Source: Nissolia schottii
Taxonomy: Eukaryota; Streptophyta; Magnoliopsida; Fabales; Fabaceae
DNA: 64,000 nucleotides
Assembly (NCBI GenBank): GCA_003254905.1
Contig: QANU01043002.1
Location: forward strand, 571,347 to 635,346
Reading direction: 5' to 3'
A model generated the notes under the pieces. The model worked only from the letters and a program-made list of their open reading frames with translations, did no database searches and had not been told where the DNA came from. Made by a program: the position numbers and the translations under genes. How positions within the stretch are numbered: the first letter of the stretch is position 1; each line of letters starts with the position of its first letter. Of this stretch, positions 33,771 through 47,315 are shown piece by piece.

Positions 33771-35769
33771 GTTTAGTTGAGGATTTTGGGTTCTAAGTGT
33801 AGGTGGAACATTTTTGTGTGTTGAAGCTTTGTTGATTTTATAATATTTGTGTACATGTATATATATAAGATTAGATTGTTCTAATTAGTTGTTTAACTGA
33901 GTTCTACGGTAATTTTTTTTCTTTTGATTTTGTGGTTTGTCTTAATTCGTGCAACATAGAATGAGATGGGTGATGACTACAATAAAATGAGTGTTACTCG
34001 ATGCCGGTTACTTAAAAGACATCAATGTTCGGCATTCATTTGTTATCTTTGGAGTGTACAATAATGTGGAGCCAATCCTCCATTCTCTTACTTTATTACT
34101 ACCTAGCTGGTTAGTAGTTTTTTGTATTTGTATTCCAATTGTATGTCTGTGAACTGCAGTGATGAATGAATAATCCAGAACATAACTATTAATTAATAAC
34201 TTTATGTTTGCTAATTTTGCATAAGAGGTGTCGTCATAAAATTCAGCCTCAAAATACAAAATATCAGTCAGCGCCTGTTATTAGCTCATGCAATTTGATT
34301 TTTATTTTATTTTTGTTGCATGCATACATTATATAGCACCACTTTATTCACGAAGGCCACTCATTCTAGAGCTTCTTTATTTCGAGAAGAATTATATATT
34401 TTAGTTCTCGAAAACAAAAGGTTTTTAATAAATTGATTCGGACCAGTTTGTAATCAGTGATTTAGATGGATTAAGGTCTAAGAAGAAATATTAATTCATC
34501 ACCTCTAAAAGTATTGGTCTTTCAATGCATTGTAAAGGGGAGAACATAGGATGATGCTCTCAAGATTCATTTGGAGCAATCATTGGAAGAAAGCCAAGAG
34601 GGAAACTATGTAGGACTTGGATTGGAGACTTTGGGTTCTAATTTAAACCTCTTTGATAATTAAGAGCCTTAGCTAATGCTCGTTGGTCAGCATTTCCTCT
34701 GAAGATAATGTGAAAAAGGACGCACCTAGCCAACAACTTTTTCCTAGCATTAGTTGTATTTCTCCTTATTTTACGGAGTTTGGTCACCTGAAACTCACAT
34801 ACGAAACTCTTTATATTATTATATAGGAAACCCTACAACAAGCAAAGAAAAGAGAGCTTGTCTTTTTGCAAAACATTAGCTAACGTCGCAGAAGGTTTAT
34901 TCTCTCTCCCTAGACTTGGTCCCACGGACTAGACACCGAGAAAAGTCCTAAAAGAAATACCTAACACTCCCAACTTCTTGCTTAGAATAAAAAATACCCA
35001 AAAATCAAGAGATATACTACCCACCAAGAATCACGAAAACCCCGAAATCTTAGAAACAAGGAAGAAACTTGAAACCAGAGAGGAGGCGTCTTCCTAAATA
35101 CACAGTTCTTTAGTTTAAGGGAATTTGATTATCCACAAGGAGACTTAGTTAAGGGATTAGAATCATTCGCTTTTCTAAATCCACGAGTCACATTATTCCC
35201 ATTTCTATCAATAAGTTCACAAACTTCATATCAAATTTACGAATTCAAAAGCTCATCATTTATGCTTTTAAACCTTGCTTAGCATCAAAACAATTCAAAT
35301 CACAAATTAATCTTAAACCAAAAGAAGAAAACTTTTAAAAGGAACTAGTATATTAAAAATCTAACACTGCTTTTATATAAGAATAAAAGGATAAAATAGA
35401 ACCATCAAAATTGTGACCAAATAATTAGTTAAAGTTAACCAACGACTTGTAGGAACGAATTTGTTAATACCTTATTCTTAGTGAACAAAATGTAAATTCA
35501 TTCTTTTCATTTCCTTTTTCTGTTGGACTCTTCATCTGTGGGCTTGCTTAACCATTCGAACTTAAGAGGTCCATTTATATGGCTTTGTGGCTACAGCGTA
35601 ACCTAGGATAAGCCCAATAGGTCTATTCCTTTTATTTTCAGTGACATTTCTTAAAATATGCAATCCCTGGATCCAATAAGTTCCTTGATTGCAAGAACAC
35701 CAAGCCTGAATATTTTGAAAAGGAATATGTTATTTGTTATTTGTCCACAGAAAAAGAGATATAATGATA
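33771..35769. other. Intergenic region upstream of LecRK
   Basis: It includes the LecRK promoter. The stretch at 34480-35100 has more mixed base composition and could be a decayed retroelement, but no motif could be identified. No gene was recognised. Confidence 0.45.
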
Positions 35770-35932
35770 GGAATTTCGATTCTCTAAAATAAAAAAAATT
35801 CACTTTCACTTTAGAGTCAAGTGAGAGATTTCACCATTATTAATAAAGTGAAAGTGAGACTTATTTTCACTTTAATGATCGAATGGTGAGATAATTTACT
35901 TTACTTGAGTGATCTCACTTTAGATGATCCTT
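35770..35932. repeat. MITE-like inverted repeat (aaagtgaaaatgag family)
   Basis: It has alternating ttcactttcactttag and its reverse complements, and ends in tgatctcactttagatgatcc. On the minus strand the order of words (ggatcatctaaagtgagat, attaaagtgaaaataag) matches the member at 4360-4512 read on the minus strand. It directly abuts the next MITE. Confidence 0.5.
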
Positions 35933-36436
35933 ACCCGTTTTTGGTCTCTCATAAATTTTAAATTTTTTGTTTTATTCTTCATATTTTTTTTTTGCTAAAA
36001 ATTGTCCCTCATAAAAAAAATTAAAAGGTTTTAGTCTTTGCCATCATGTTACGCCATAACTACTAACATGATAGCTAACTTGACCATGTGACACGATTAA
36101 CCAAACCGTTGTTTCTTCTGCTTACTCTCGTGCTGCTCTTAGCATACGCTTGTTGTCTCAATTCACTGCTATAGCATCGCAAACCGCCGCCCCCATCACT
36201 CCTAGCTAAGCGATTTTACTCACACGCCCTCGACTCACATGCCCTCGTATGCTTCTGTCCTCCCTCTCTTTCTCTCACCTTCGCTTTAATTTTCACGTCA
36301 GCAGTTAACGATTTAACATAACAATGAACTAAAATCTCACAAAATTTTTTTATGAAAAATAATTTTTAACAAAAAAATTATAAGAGATTAAACACAAAAT
36401 TTAAAATTTATTAAAAACTAAAAATATATTTAACTC
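35933..36436. mobile_element. MITE, ggttaaata family, enlarged member
   Basis: The left end is acccgtttttggtctctcat with ataaattttaaattt. The right end (aaaatttaaaatttattaaaa, ctaaaaatatatttaactct) is its inverted, diverged counterpart. The subterminal sequence tagctaacttgaccatgtgac corresponds to tgacatgaccaaattaac in the 16055 copy. The middle (about 36110-36290) contains a richer block not found in the shorter members, possibly captured sequence. Confidence 0.5.
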
Positions 36437-38719
36437 TAAAATTAAAATATCCGACATATATACTTATAAAAAAAAAAGTATTCGTATTTTTTGATATAAG
36501 TAACTAGACTTTTATTAATAAAACAGATGACACAAGGTACATGAACAAAGCACAACCACTCCTGTCAAAGCCCAACCACGTCTACCACACTTCACAACTA
36601 CTTTGCCCTCATCCCACTTATACTCAATAATATTCGGTTAAATGTAAAGCCTCATTAAAAAAAAATCTTTACAAAGAAAATCAGTCAAACAAATTCCTTG
36701 ATTATTTAGAGAGAAAAAAATGAAAATTACATAAAGACTAATTAAAGAGATTCAAAAAAACTCCTACAAATAGAAAAAATCAAATTAAAAAAAAAAATCA
36801 AATCAAATCACAACACACCCATCTTAGAATCTTTTGTCATGTACTTATTCTCTCTATTGCTTAGACACTCTTAAGAGATTCATTGGTATGAGACAACCAA
36901 ATCAAATAAAGGACGAGCACCCAATGTCACCATAATGAGGGCAAAAATTCATTTGAGAACTGCTAACACCGAGAATAACAAATTAGGAAACAAATTGTGG
37001 GGTCCAATTGTGAATGCCAAGTCAAGAGAAGGTAAAAAAAGCCTTGAGACGTGGCATTGAATGCCAATAGTAAAAGTTGGCTAAGGTTAAAAAATTAGTT
37101 AATGCATACATGAATCAATTTTCTCATGGTCTAAATTTATCGTAGGCCAATGATAGCAAATCAATGCATTCAATGAAGTTGGTTTGCAGATGAATTTCAC
37201 TTTATAAGTAGAGGAACTTTCCTCATTAGAAAAAATAACCAAGCAGCAGGTGGATTTTGCAAACTTGAGACTAAGAGAGCTACAAGTGAATTCTATAGTG
37301 GGGGTAGGTTTATACATTGGGAAAATCTTTTTGGGTATCATCTCTATTACTCTTATTATAATATTTGAATATGAAACATCTTACTAAAAACGCTATATTT
37401 ATCTCTTAGATTTGACAGTCTACAAATGATATATTGTAATTATCCTAATTATCATGGAATATTTTTTTGAAGATTGTTTTGTGATTTTTCCTCTAGCATT
37501 TGGGAGTTTCCATGTTAAAATTCATTGTTCTCTTCTTCTAGTTGTTTTGCTCAATTTATTTTCGTTGTACTGTTTGTACTAATAGATTTATTTTTATCAG
37601 ATTTATTTAATGCACATTGCGACACCACAATATCATTTAAATTTAAACCGCAAATCAATCCTTAAGCCCGACACAAATTGGGCCAGCCTCCTTTTACTGT
37701 TTTAATTAATCAATTAATAGTGACCAACACCAAGACATTGCGGAATATACTTACAGCACTGAAAAGAAAGAAAAGAATCTGACTCGCCTATGTTGGAAAC
37801 ATGGAATTCAATTGCAACTTGTGAGTGATGAAGTCTCATGTTAGAACATGGATGATTAAAATAATTAATACATAGTCCATTTCATCCGTCCCTTTGGGGG
37901 GAAATGGCTCATTTGTAATTTTATCCTTCATAATATTTTATATACAACAATGCAATAATCATAAAATGTGGAAATAAATCAACAAAATAAAATAATTAGA
38001 TATTGAAAATTGAATAAGAATTTAAAAGTAGGAATTAAATCGAATAAACATCTAATTAATTTTTTCCATCAAAACTTTTCTCACTCTTGAATTAATTAGA
38101 TATTTAAAATTTAAAAACCCATGTTAATATTATATGGGCATGGTTTTTCGATAGATACATAATACTCTCCCTTGTTTTGCGTTCTCACCTCACCGAACAA
38201 TCTTCGGCAGCTCCTAACATGATGAAATCAAGGTGACCAATCTGTCTTAATTGGTTCCTTCTTTCGTTTCAAATAACTAAGCTTTTGGTGACATTTGTGA
38301 TAAGTACTATATATACTTGTTCAAGTGTATTATGTCTAAATAATACAAGCATATTAATACTATGAAATGATTGAACAGCTGAAGCGTAAAGAAAAGTTTT
38401 GCCAAACATAACTAATGAAATCAAATCCTCCTTAGGATCTGAAAAAAAAAGGTGGAAGCAAATCCAAAGAACCTTACAGCTTGCTCAGCAAAAACAAATC
38501 CCTGAGGCAGAGATCCTCGTACTAATTAAATCAACCTTTAGAAATTAATTGATTATTGTTTACTTTTTTGTTGGCACATATTGATTAATTAGCCAGCGAG
38601 ATTCCTTTGAACTAGTTTTGATTATAGTAATTAGTATTATTATATCATATCTGAAATAAGATATAAACCTGGCTGCGCGCAACTCAAAGTGTTACAATTA
38701 ATACATTTTTTTTTGACAA
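36437..38719. other. AT-rich intergenic DNA
   Basis: No gene was recognised on either strand. Open frames here are short and lack similarity or codon structure. Confidence 0.5.
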
Positions 38720-38728
38720 TTTTAATTA

Positions 38729-40314
38729 GAGTTCTGATTTTTACACACCTTTACAGTGCACACAAGTGACACACCCCTTTATAATTCAGGCTCACTATTG
38801 CGCAACTCAAAAATGCGAAACTGTCTTTCCACTCTCTCACCTTTCACATTTCCCGCTCTCTCTCACGACTTTTCTCCTTCAAGAGTTCTTGTGATTTATT
38901 TCTTCATCTGTTCCTCTGTTTATCTTTCATTTTGTCCATCTTTATATTCTATTTTTCTTTTCTCTCTTTGCTTCAATTATGTGATGATTGTGTTTGTATA
39001 ATATAAAAGATAGGTCTGTGTAAATAATGTGGTTGTTTCTAGCTTTGTGTGTGTGTGTATAACGGTTAGGTCATATTGTTTAATAAGGTTAGGTCTGAGT
39101 TCACAAAAATGTTGTGTCAATTATAATAAAAGATTGTGTCTGTTTATTTAAATAGTTGTGTCTTAAATAACAAAAAAGTTAGATCTTTTACTTTGGTAAG
39201 GTTGTGTCTATTTTCACCAAATAGTTGTTTATGTTCTATTTTTCTTTTCTCTCTTTGCTTCAATTATGTGATGATTGTATATGTATAATATGAAAGATAG
39301 GTCTGTGTATATAACGTGGTTGTGTCTAACTTTGTGTGTGTGTGTGTATATAACGATTAGGTCATATTGTTTGATAAGGTTAGGCCTGAGCTCACAAAAA
39401 GGTTGTGTCTGACTATAATAAAAGGTTGCGTCTATTTATTTAAACTGGTTGTGTCTTAAATAACAAAAATGTTAGGTTTTTTTTTTTTTACTTTGGTAAG
39501 GTTGTGTCTGTTTTCACCAAATGATTGTTTATGTTCTATTATTCTTTCTCTATTTGCTTCGATTATGTGATGATTGTGTCTGTATAATATAAAAGATATG
39601 TTTGTATATATAATGTGGTTGTGTCTAGCTTTGTGTGTGTATGTATATAATGGTTAGGTCATATTGTTTAATAAGGTTAGGTCTGAGTTCACGAAAAGGT
39701 TGTGTCCGACTATAATAAAAGATTTTGTCTGTTTATTTAAATTGGTTGTGTTTTAAACAACGAAAATGTTAGGTCTTTTATTTTGATAAGGTTGTATCTG
39801 TTTTCACCAAATAGTTGTTTATATTCTACTTTTTTTTTTCTCTCTTTGCTTCGCCTATGCTTTTAAGATGCATATAATGGTTGTGTCTGTGTAACATAAA
39901 AGATAGGTCTGTGTATATAATGTGGTTGTGTCCATCTTTATAAGATGGTTAGGTCATGTTATTTAATAAGGTTAGGTTTGAGTTCACGAAATGGCTGTGT
40001 CTGAGTATAATAAAAGATTATGTCACTAAATCGTATCTGAAATATGCACATCAATTACATAAACGATTATAGAATGAGAAAGCATAAAACAGATAAAAAA
40101 CGAACGAATGAGAATGATCGAACATGGACTAAAATGAATCGATACATTGAGAGAGAATGAGCAACAACGAAGCAAGAAAGAACGAAATACGAAATTAAAA
40201 GAGAATGAACAAAAACGAATAAATAAAAGGAATGGACGGAGCAGTTTGCTAAGTCAGCACAAAATTTTAGTAAAATAGTGTAGATGTATAACAGGTGTGC
40301 AAGAACAATTATCC
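38729..40314. mobile_element. Non-autonomous Mutator-like element with internal tandem repeats
   Basis: The element is flanked by a perfect 9-bp duplication ttttaatta (38720-38728 and 40315-40323), the size made by Mutator transposases. At equal distance from both ends the terminal sequences converge on cacacct (left gagttctgatttttacacac; right, reverse-complemented, ggataattgttcttgcacac), so the inverted repeats are old but in register. Most of the 1586-bp interior is a tandem array. No transposase frame is present. A short open frame at 38756-39001 is not credible as a gene. Confidence 0.72.
38943..40025. repeat. Tandem array, about 3.7 copies of a ~290-bp unit
   Basis: Units begin with tat(g/a)ttcta(t/c)t at about 38943, 39230, 39530 and 39820, giving spacings of 287, 300 and 290. 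The last unit stops near 40025. Within each unit the words gtgatgattgtg, aaaagataggtctgtgta, ggttaggtcatattg, aataaggttaggt and ttttcaccaaat recur in the same order. The length differences come from TG microsatellite and T-run slippage. The array lies wholly within the Mutator-like element. Confidence 0.88.
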
Positions 40315-40323
40315 TTTTAATTA

Positions 40324-43300
40324 TTTGCTTTTGTCAGAACTATTAGAGTATATAATTGGTATAGTTGGCCGTTGTAATTTTATTGAGTTGGTTAGTATTA
40401 GTTAGTAGTTAACTGTTATTATGAGTCTTTATATAAAGGTTTAACATCAATTATATTATTCACCGTTACAAAAATAATAGATAGATTAACATGACTGATT
40501 TTTATATTTTGAAATGACAATTTAGTCTAAATTTGTTGACATGAATAAAATTAACTAAAATAAAATTTTATAAGGAAGAAACGGGAGGTTTTATATTTTT
40601 CTTCGTAAAGATTAGTTCACACTAGAGTGAGTCATTTATTTTTATCAATCCCAACTCTCTCCCACTTTCAATGTCGACAAAAAAATTTCAATGTTCACTT
40701 TCGAATATTCAATGTTCGATGACACATTCTTTTACATGTAAATGTCAATATATAATAATTAATAGATTTTACTTGTTGTATGTAATTTTTTTTTACCGAG
40801 TCATCGAATCAAATAATTTAATATACATGACATTTAATTGGATGACCATTAACCTTTAATTAAGATGGTAGAAATACATTAAAACTTATAAGAATGGGAA
40901 GGTCATCTACCCGATCACAATATATTTTTTGCAGCTTCATCAATTTGACTAACAAAAGTAAAAGAAAAATGTTAATATAAATACGAGTGATGGTAAATCA
41001 TATACATGACAATATAGCGACTAATAATTTTTATAATGTCTAAACATTTAAATTTATAAATTAGTTTTAAATAATTGAAAAATCATGCATATGAAATAAC
41101 TTGATTAGATGATAGTATAAAAAATTTACATTGTCAATGCATAACAATTAAAATCTTTAAATAATGGATATGTTGTTATACATGTGTGGGTTTTGTGATG
41201 AATCTAGTGATCACGTATTAATATTACTAAAAGAAATGATAGTGATGAGAATGAACGAATATTGAGCTACGAGATGTTTTGGCTGACTTTTCTAAATCAC
41301 AATGCATCTTAAATTTCAAATCTCGCTCAGATCACCATGCTTTATTGTCTTTATCATCTTCATCATTGACTCTTCTATCAATCAACAACCAAGATTTCAT
41401 ATGGACTTCACTGATCAAATCAACTCAAAAGCTATATTCACAACAACAATGATGTTTGACCATAACATTTTCTTTTTTTATATTAATTTAGTTTTAATAT
41501 TTTTAAATTGATATTGATATAGTCTAATAATTATGCGAACAAAATTATTGAAATTTAAAATTTGGTTTAAATTGATGTCAAATTTTAAAATTATAAAACT
41601 AAATTAATATCAAAATAAAAATATTAAGATCAAATTATTTATTTACTAGTAAAAAAAATGTAAAGTGGAAACATTCCCCTCCACATAAATAATTGAGAAA
41701 TATAACAAATAATCTTGACAATGGTATAAAATACTGTTATTTGACAAAATTCATCATATCAATTTTACTAATATAATTAATATTCTACTTTTTTATTATT
41801 CGTTCAATTATTAATAAGTGCATATACTGGTATTCGTGGTCTCAACAGTGAAGTCGAAAGACATTGTCACATTGATTTAGAATTGAGTGCCTATTGAAGA
41901 AGCATAGATGCCAAAACGAGTTTAACTTAGTGGGACGGGACGTGCAATTTGATTTCCTCAACGCGAGCTGGACTTGTTTGATTGACGAGTTAAATAATTG
42001 AGACGTGGAGTTAAAAGGGTTGGCTTGTGGGTTAAAAAAATTTATTTTTTATTTTTAATTTTAGTTCTTTTTGGTCAACTCAGTCGTTTTATTTGTAACT
42101 GCTAATTCTACTCAACTAAAACTATTTTTTTAATCCCTTAAATGACAAAGTCTCCACTTTATATATGGATCACAATTTTTGTCTATGACTATGAGATTGG
42201 AGATTCGATCTTTGTTCATGTAAATGAAAAATATTTTGTGATTAACCGTTTATCATTCTGTATGAGCATAATTATTGTTTCTTGTAGTGGACATGCACCA
42301 AAAATTGGAGATATTCTAAAACCTAAAATAATGGAGAGTAACAAATGGTCGGTCATTGTCATTAACATTAACATTCATTGAGTAACTTTATATTTACTTA
42401 ACAAATCCTTTTGAATATTTTCTTAATTATTAAATAGCAGTAAGAATTATTTTTTGAAATTTTTTTTAAGACATTAATTGTATTCCTTTTTATTACTTTA
42501 TTTAATAATTAAAAAGATATTTAAAAAATTATTAAATAAATATAATATTACTCATTCTTTTCCCAATAAATAAGTTCCCTCTCTTTGATGAGTACTGTCC
42601 ATGTGCGTGTGTTTCTCTGCGTTCGAGTGGGGATGGAATGGTAAATAATTTAGTGGACGGATCAATTTTTTATGTGAACAATTAATTAAGTAATCAAAAG
42701 GGCAATTTCTATTGTGAAAATTATACTAAGAAGATATGTTAATTAATTAGGACCTGTCATTAAGTTGTTTGACTAATTATACCCCATCATTTGTTGATGA
42801 TTGACACTTGGCGCTCTTAGTTGGAGACGTTCTATCCAATGTTTTCTTTATTCTCTCATTTCCTTAAAATAAAGTATTAAACATGTTGAGGTACAGTCTG
42901 AACATAGCAAGTCCCATTGATTGTTTAAGGAAACAAAATATCCTCATTGGACACAAAATCTTTATCACGTGGGCTCAGGCCAATCAGAAAGCATAAGTTC
43001 CCAAAAGCTAACGTCCATCTCAATCCAATAATAAAAGTGGCACAAATTTTTTTTATTAAAAAAAAAAATCTCCTTTACTGGTAAGCACTACTACAAACAT
43101 GGTATTGGAAAGTTTAATTAATTAATTTATTTTTTATTTGAGAGATTGTCATAATTGGTGATGAACTTTTTAGTGATGTTTGCATTAGTCTCTCAATAAA
43201 AAAAATACATTTAATTAATTTTTGAATATTTTAAATGTTACATTCGTTAACCATTTCGTGTAAATTTTTAAGAGACTAATAAGAGTAACATTAAAAATAT

Positions 43301-43927
43301 TAGAGAATCAATTAAGAGTGTTCATGGACCAATTTAAAGATGTTTTTGATTAAAAGATAATGTGAATATTGATAAAAAGTTGAGAGAACAACTAAAACAT
43401 TTTCCCCTTTTTATTGCTAGTTTAATTTATTTATGTACTTTAGTGTTTTCCCTTTCATTATGATGTGATAAAAGTGAACATGTTCTCTAAATTAACTACC
43501 TTAAATTTTGGACTTTGCAAAATGCATACTATTTAATAATGTTACAATCGTACGGATGTTCCCTATTGCAATGAGGTCGATGGCGAGCGTGCTTAGTTAT
43601 GGAGGTAAAGATAGCTTGGTATACTTTGGGGTGTTTCATTTTATATTGGATGCAACCATAAGCTCATACTATACTGCATAGTTATTAAACTCGGGTTAGA
43701 CTGGCTAGTCGAACCAAAAATTGATGAATCAACCATCAGTTCAATATGATTGGTCAAATTTGATGTAAACCAAGCTAGCCAAGTTAAATTGGTTAGCCTT
43801 GTGAACCATGAAGCCTCCTGAGTTGTATATTTCGTGAATTGTGTAGAGAGAGAATTATTGAATTAATTAAAGAATTTTCACGGCTCAGGGTAAACCTAAT
43901 CTAGCTATGGAAGAGACAGACTTCATT
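40324..43927. other. AT-rich intergenic DNA
   Basis: No coding sequence was recognised. Several inverted-repeat-rich stretches (for example about 43140-43400) look like MITE remains, but ends and target-site duplications could not be placed. Confidence 0.45.
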
Positions 43928-43935
43928 ACCACTTG

Positions 43936-44522
43936 TAGGGATGTCAAAAACTCTAACAGGCGGGGACCCCGTGGGGATTACCCAAAAAAATTCCTGCGAG
44001 GGCGGGGATGGGGACTAAAGTCCCCCCGCGACAGATTTGGGGACGGGGATTATACTCCTTACCCTGCGGGAACTTCACTATTCGTGAAAATATTCTAATA
44101 CCCTTATTCTATTTTTTTTCAAAAAAAGTTAACCTAATTTATTTTCTTACTCTTAGTCTCACATCACTCCTCTCTCAATCTCCATTCTACTGCTGCCCTT
44201 TCTTTCTCTCTCTTAGATCTCTCTATCTCTCTCCGTTTGTCTCTCGTTGTTCGCTATTTTCACTACTACTACCCACTGTTGTTTGCTACTGTATGCTGCT
44301 TTCACTACTTTCCATTGTGATCCACTGCTGTCTACTGCTATATGTTGCTTCCGCTGCTCCAAATTTTATTTTATAATTTTTTTTAAAATTGCACTCACAG
44401 GGATCCGCATGGGTGGCGGAGAACGGGGGATGGGGGCATTTATGCCCCCATGGTGGTAGCGAAGACAGGGAACGAGGGAAGTTTCGGGTCCCCGCCCCCA
44501 CCTCGCTTGAGTGACATCCCTA
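43936..44522. mobile_element. hAT-type non-autonomous element with G/C-rich ends
   Basis: The left end tagggatgtca is matched perfectly by the right end on the other strand. The inverted repeat continues loosely into GC-rich sequence (cggggacccc against cggggacccg). Flanks accacttg (43928-43935) and accactta (44523-44530) form an 8-bp target-site duplication with one mismatch. The 587-bp element starts and ends with runs of GGGG and CCCC in otherwise AT-rich DNA, and has a CT-rich middle. No transposase is present. Confidence 0.78.
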
Positions 44523-44530
44523 ACCACTTA

Positions 44531-47315
44531 GTTGGCCATGTAGTAATGTCTTAATAACTTTTATATATATATATATAATTAATGTCTCAATAACTACTAC
44601 TTTCTTTGTCAATTATTAGATGATATTTTTGGAAAAGATAAATGGTGAGTTTAGATTAACTTTAAAAAAAATGTTTTAAGATACAACTTTTGAAAGTGCT
44701 TAAAAATAAAAGTTAAAATATAAACTTTTTTTTATAAAAAAAATATTTTTTAGAAGCTAGCAATGTCTAACTTGTAAAAAATCTGTTTTTAATAAAAATA
44801 TCTTACAAATATAAAATAAAACTCTTAAAAAAACTATTCTACGTTAAAAAATTAAATTAAAAAAATCAAATTCAAACCCACCCGTATTGCCAAGCAAATA
44901 TAAACAATTGTGATTATGACTACTATTAACACAAAATAATTCAAATAAAAAAGTGTTTTGTAGTCCAAAATCTAGTCAATTCATGTTATTTAAGATTTTC
45001 CATTTTTAGAAACCTAACTGAACATGAAACGAATAAATCATACTTTTGTCCAATGTTTGTACCACCCAGTCCTTCACATGTACGATGTTTGATTCTTTCT
45101 TGAATTCTAGGATTTCATATGCAGTTGCTACTTCCTTTTTATTAATTGCAACTTGCAAAACCATTTGCTGTGGGTTTCTCTCTCTAGCTCTTGGCCCTTC
45201 GATCAGTTAAAAATGCAAATATTAAATTAATAGTAAAATAAATAGTATTATATATTTTTAGTTTTTTCTGCATTTTCATTTTCAGCTTTACTACTTGAGC
45301 ATAATTGCAAGTTGATCTTTTCAAAAGGATTCTTCTCATACCAAAAGTATAATTAATTATGACTGTTTATATCTACGCAATCTGTAACAAGAATTTGGTT
45401 CTGGCATGGATCATATACTCATATAGTGGAATTAATTAATTGATCAGCTTTTTCACAACTTGTCAAATCGTATTCGTATACATTTATTCTATTATATGCT
45501 TAATTACCTAAACTTAACCAAATTATATAGTTGTTTTCTTCTATGATTGTTTTAGGTAGGGTTAAAATAGGTTAGGGTATGCTATAGTGCTCTGGCTCAA
45601 TCGAGTCTAACCTAAGTACCAAGCATGCAGCGCCTTTTTTTTTTTTTTTGGTCATGCAAGAATGCAACCTAAGTATGATCTATTAGCTTGATGCACGTTT
45701 TTTTTAGGGACTAGGCCGTTGCGCCAATCAAATTTAGAGGCCTATTTGATAATAAAGGCATTTAAATAGGCTGAAAAGCTTACGTTTAAATAGGATAAAA
45801 GGCTTTCAAATAGATCAACATATTTATTTTAGGTCAAAATAATTAAAAAGGCTTCTGAAATATACTTACAAGACCATTTTTAAATAGGCCAAAAGGCTTT
45901 TAAATAGGTTAAAAAAGTTATTTAAAAATTCCTAACAATTTAAACAATTCAATACGCCTTTTATGAAAATAATAATTCTTTAATACCATCTAAATAATTT
46001 CTATCATAATAATAATAACAATGATAATGATATAATAGTATAGCTCGTAAAGTTTAATATATGAATTATTTTTTATGGTCTATAACTTAGTCAATTTAGG
46101 TAACTAAAAAGACTTCATGAAAAATCTTGTCTTAACTTAATTATTAAATGAGCTAGATTGAGTTAAGTTTAATGTAGACTAGATTGAAGATCTTCGGCGA
46201 AACTCTTAGCGTATTCACACCTCTCTCAAGTATACCTGCCTAGTTAAAATTGTTAACCATTAATTAACATTGAGTGGTACTTTTTTAAATCCAAGGAACG
46301 CTTTTTATACTATATATTCTGAATAGAATATATAAAATGATTAAACGAATAATATGCCTACCCCTAATGCAAGTTGCTTCTATTCTACAACAAGCACTAA
46401 ATAAAATTATTGATCACTTCCATTTTGAAAAAGCAGACGAAATAAGGAAAAGACACGTTTGTGGGATGGTCCCCTATTTTTGTTTATGTATTTATTATTC
46501 CTTTTTGGGCCTTGTAAATTCTTCGATCCCTATATCTTTAATTTATTAAAAAAAATTAATTAGTCCATAAATTTTTAATCGATACTCACATTAATTCCTC
46601 AATAAAAAAAACTCTAAATAATTCTCAAATAGTTTGAAAATAACATTTAAAATGGTTAAATAACAATTAAAAGATTCTTTTGTTAGAAAACCAACATGAA
46701 TACTAATAAAAAAAAATCATAAATCAATTATGACATTCACATCGATCCATAACTATAAGTATAATAAAACCTTGTTACTTGCAACGGATACAATTGTCAA
46801 TAATGGAAAGAAAACAGAGTGAAGAGCCATTTTCACACTTTTGGCCAAAACCTAAAAGCAGGAAAAAGTTTCCGCCCTCGGTTTTGAAAAGCCTACGTGT
46901 CATTTCCTCATTTGTGCACTCTTACCAGTGTCCCCACGATTCCTGGACTCCAAAACACTCATACCACACGCGTGACACCCCTCACGCTCTCTCCATTCTC
47001 TCTCTCCATCCGACACGTGCCCCTTGCAATCTATCTCTGCTTCCTTAAGCTCCCTCCCTGATTCTCCCACACTGCTTTCCTTTGTGCACTCTCTCGCACG
47101 CGCGTGTAGGAAACTCAAAACCACGTTGCCTCATAAAAACCGCTTTAAGGTTTCCCTAAATAAGAGCTTTTTGTGTGACCCTTGTCTTAAAGCCAAACCA
47201 TTTCTCTGTCTTTCCATATAAAGCATAAAAATTTGCATCACACAGTTACCCCTAGGAACATCTACAAAAGTCTTTTTCCTCTTTGTTCTTCTTCTTCTTC
47301 ATCAATAATTTTCAA
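44531..47315. other. Region upstream of the MADS-box gene
   Basis: The distal part is AT-rich with repeat remains, such as the aaaggcttttaaatagg block at 45750-45910, a short imperfect repeat. The proximal part from about 46850 is richer in C and T (ctctctcc, ctctctcgcacgcg) and is the likely promoter and 5'UTR of the MADS gene. Confidence 0.45.

Noticed and set aside
38943-40025. Possible CRISPR-like or gene-family array
   Set aside because: The ~290-bp units are contiguous tandem copies without spacers or coding capacity, inside a plant transposon.
43907-44501. Short frames in the GC-rich block
   Set aside because: They lie within the hAT-type element and its CT-rich filler, without any transposase motif.
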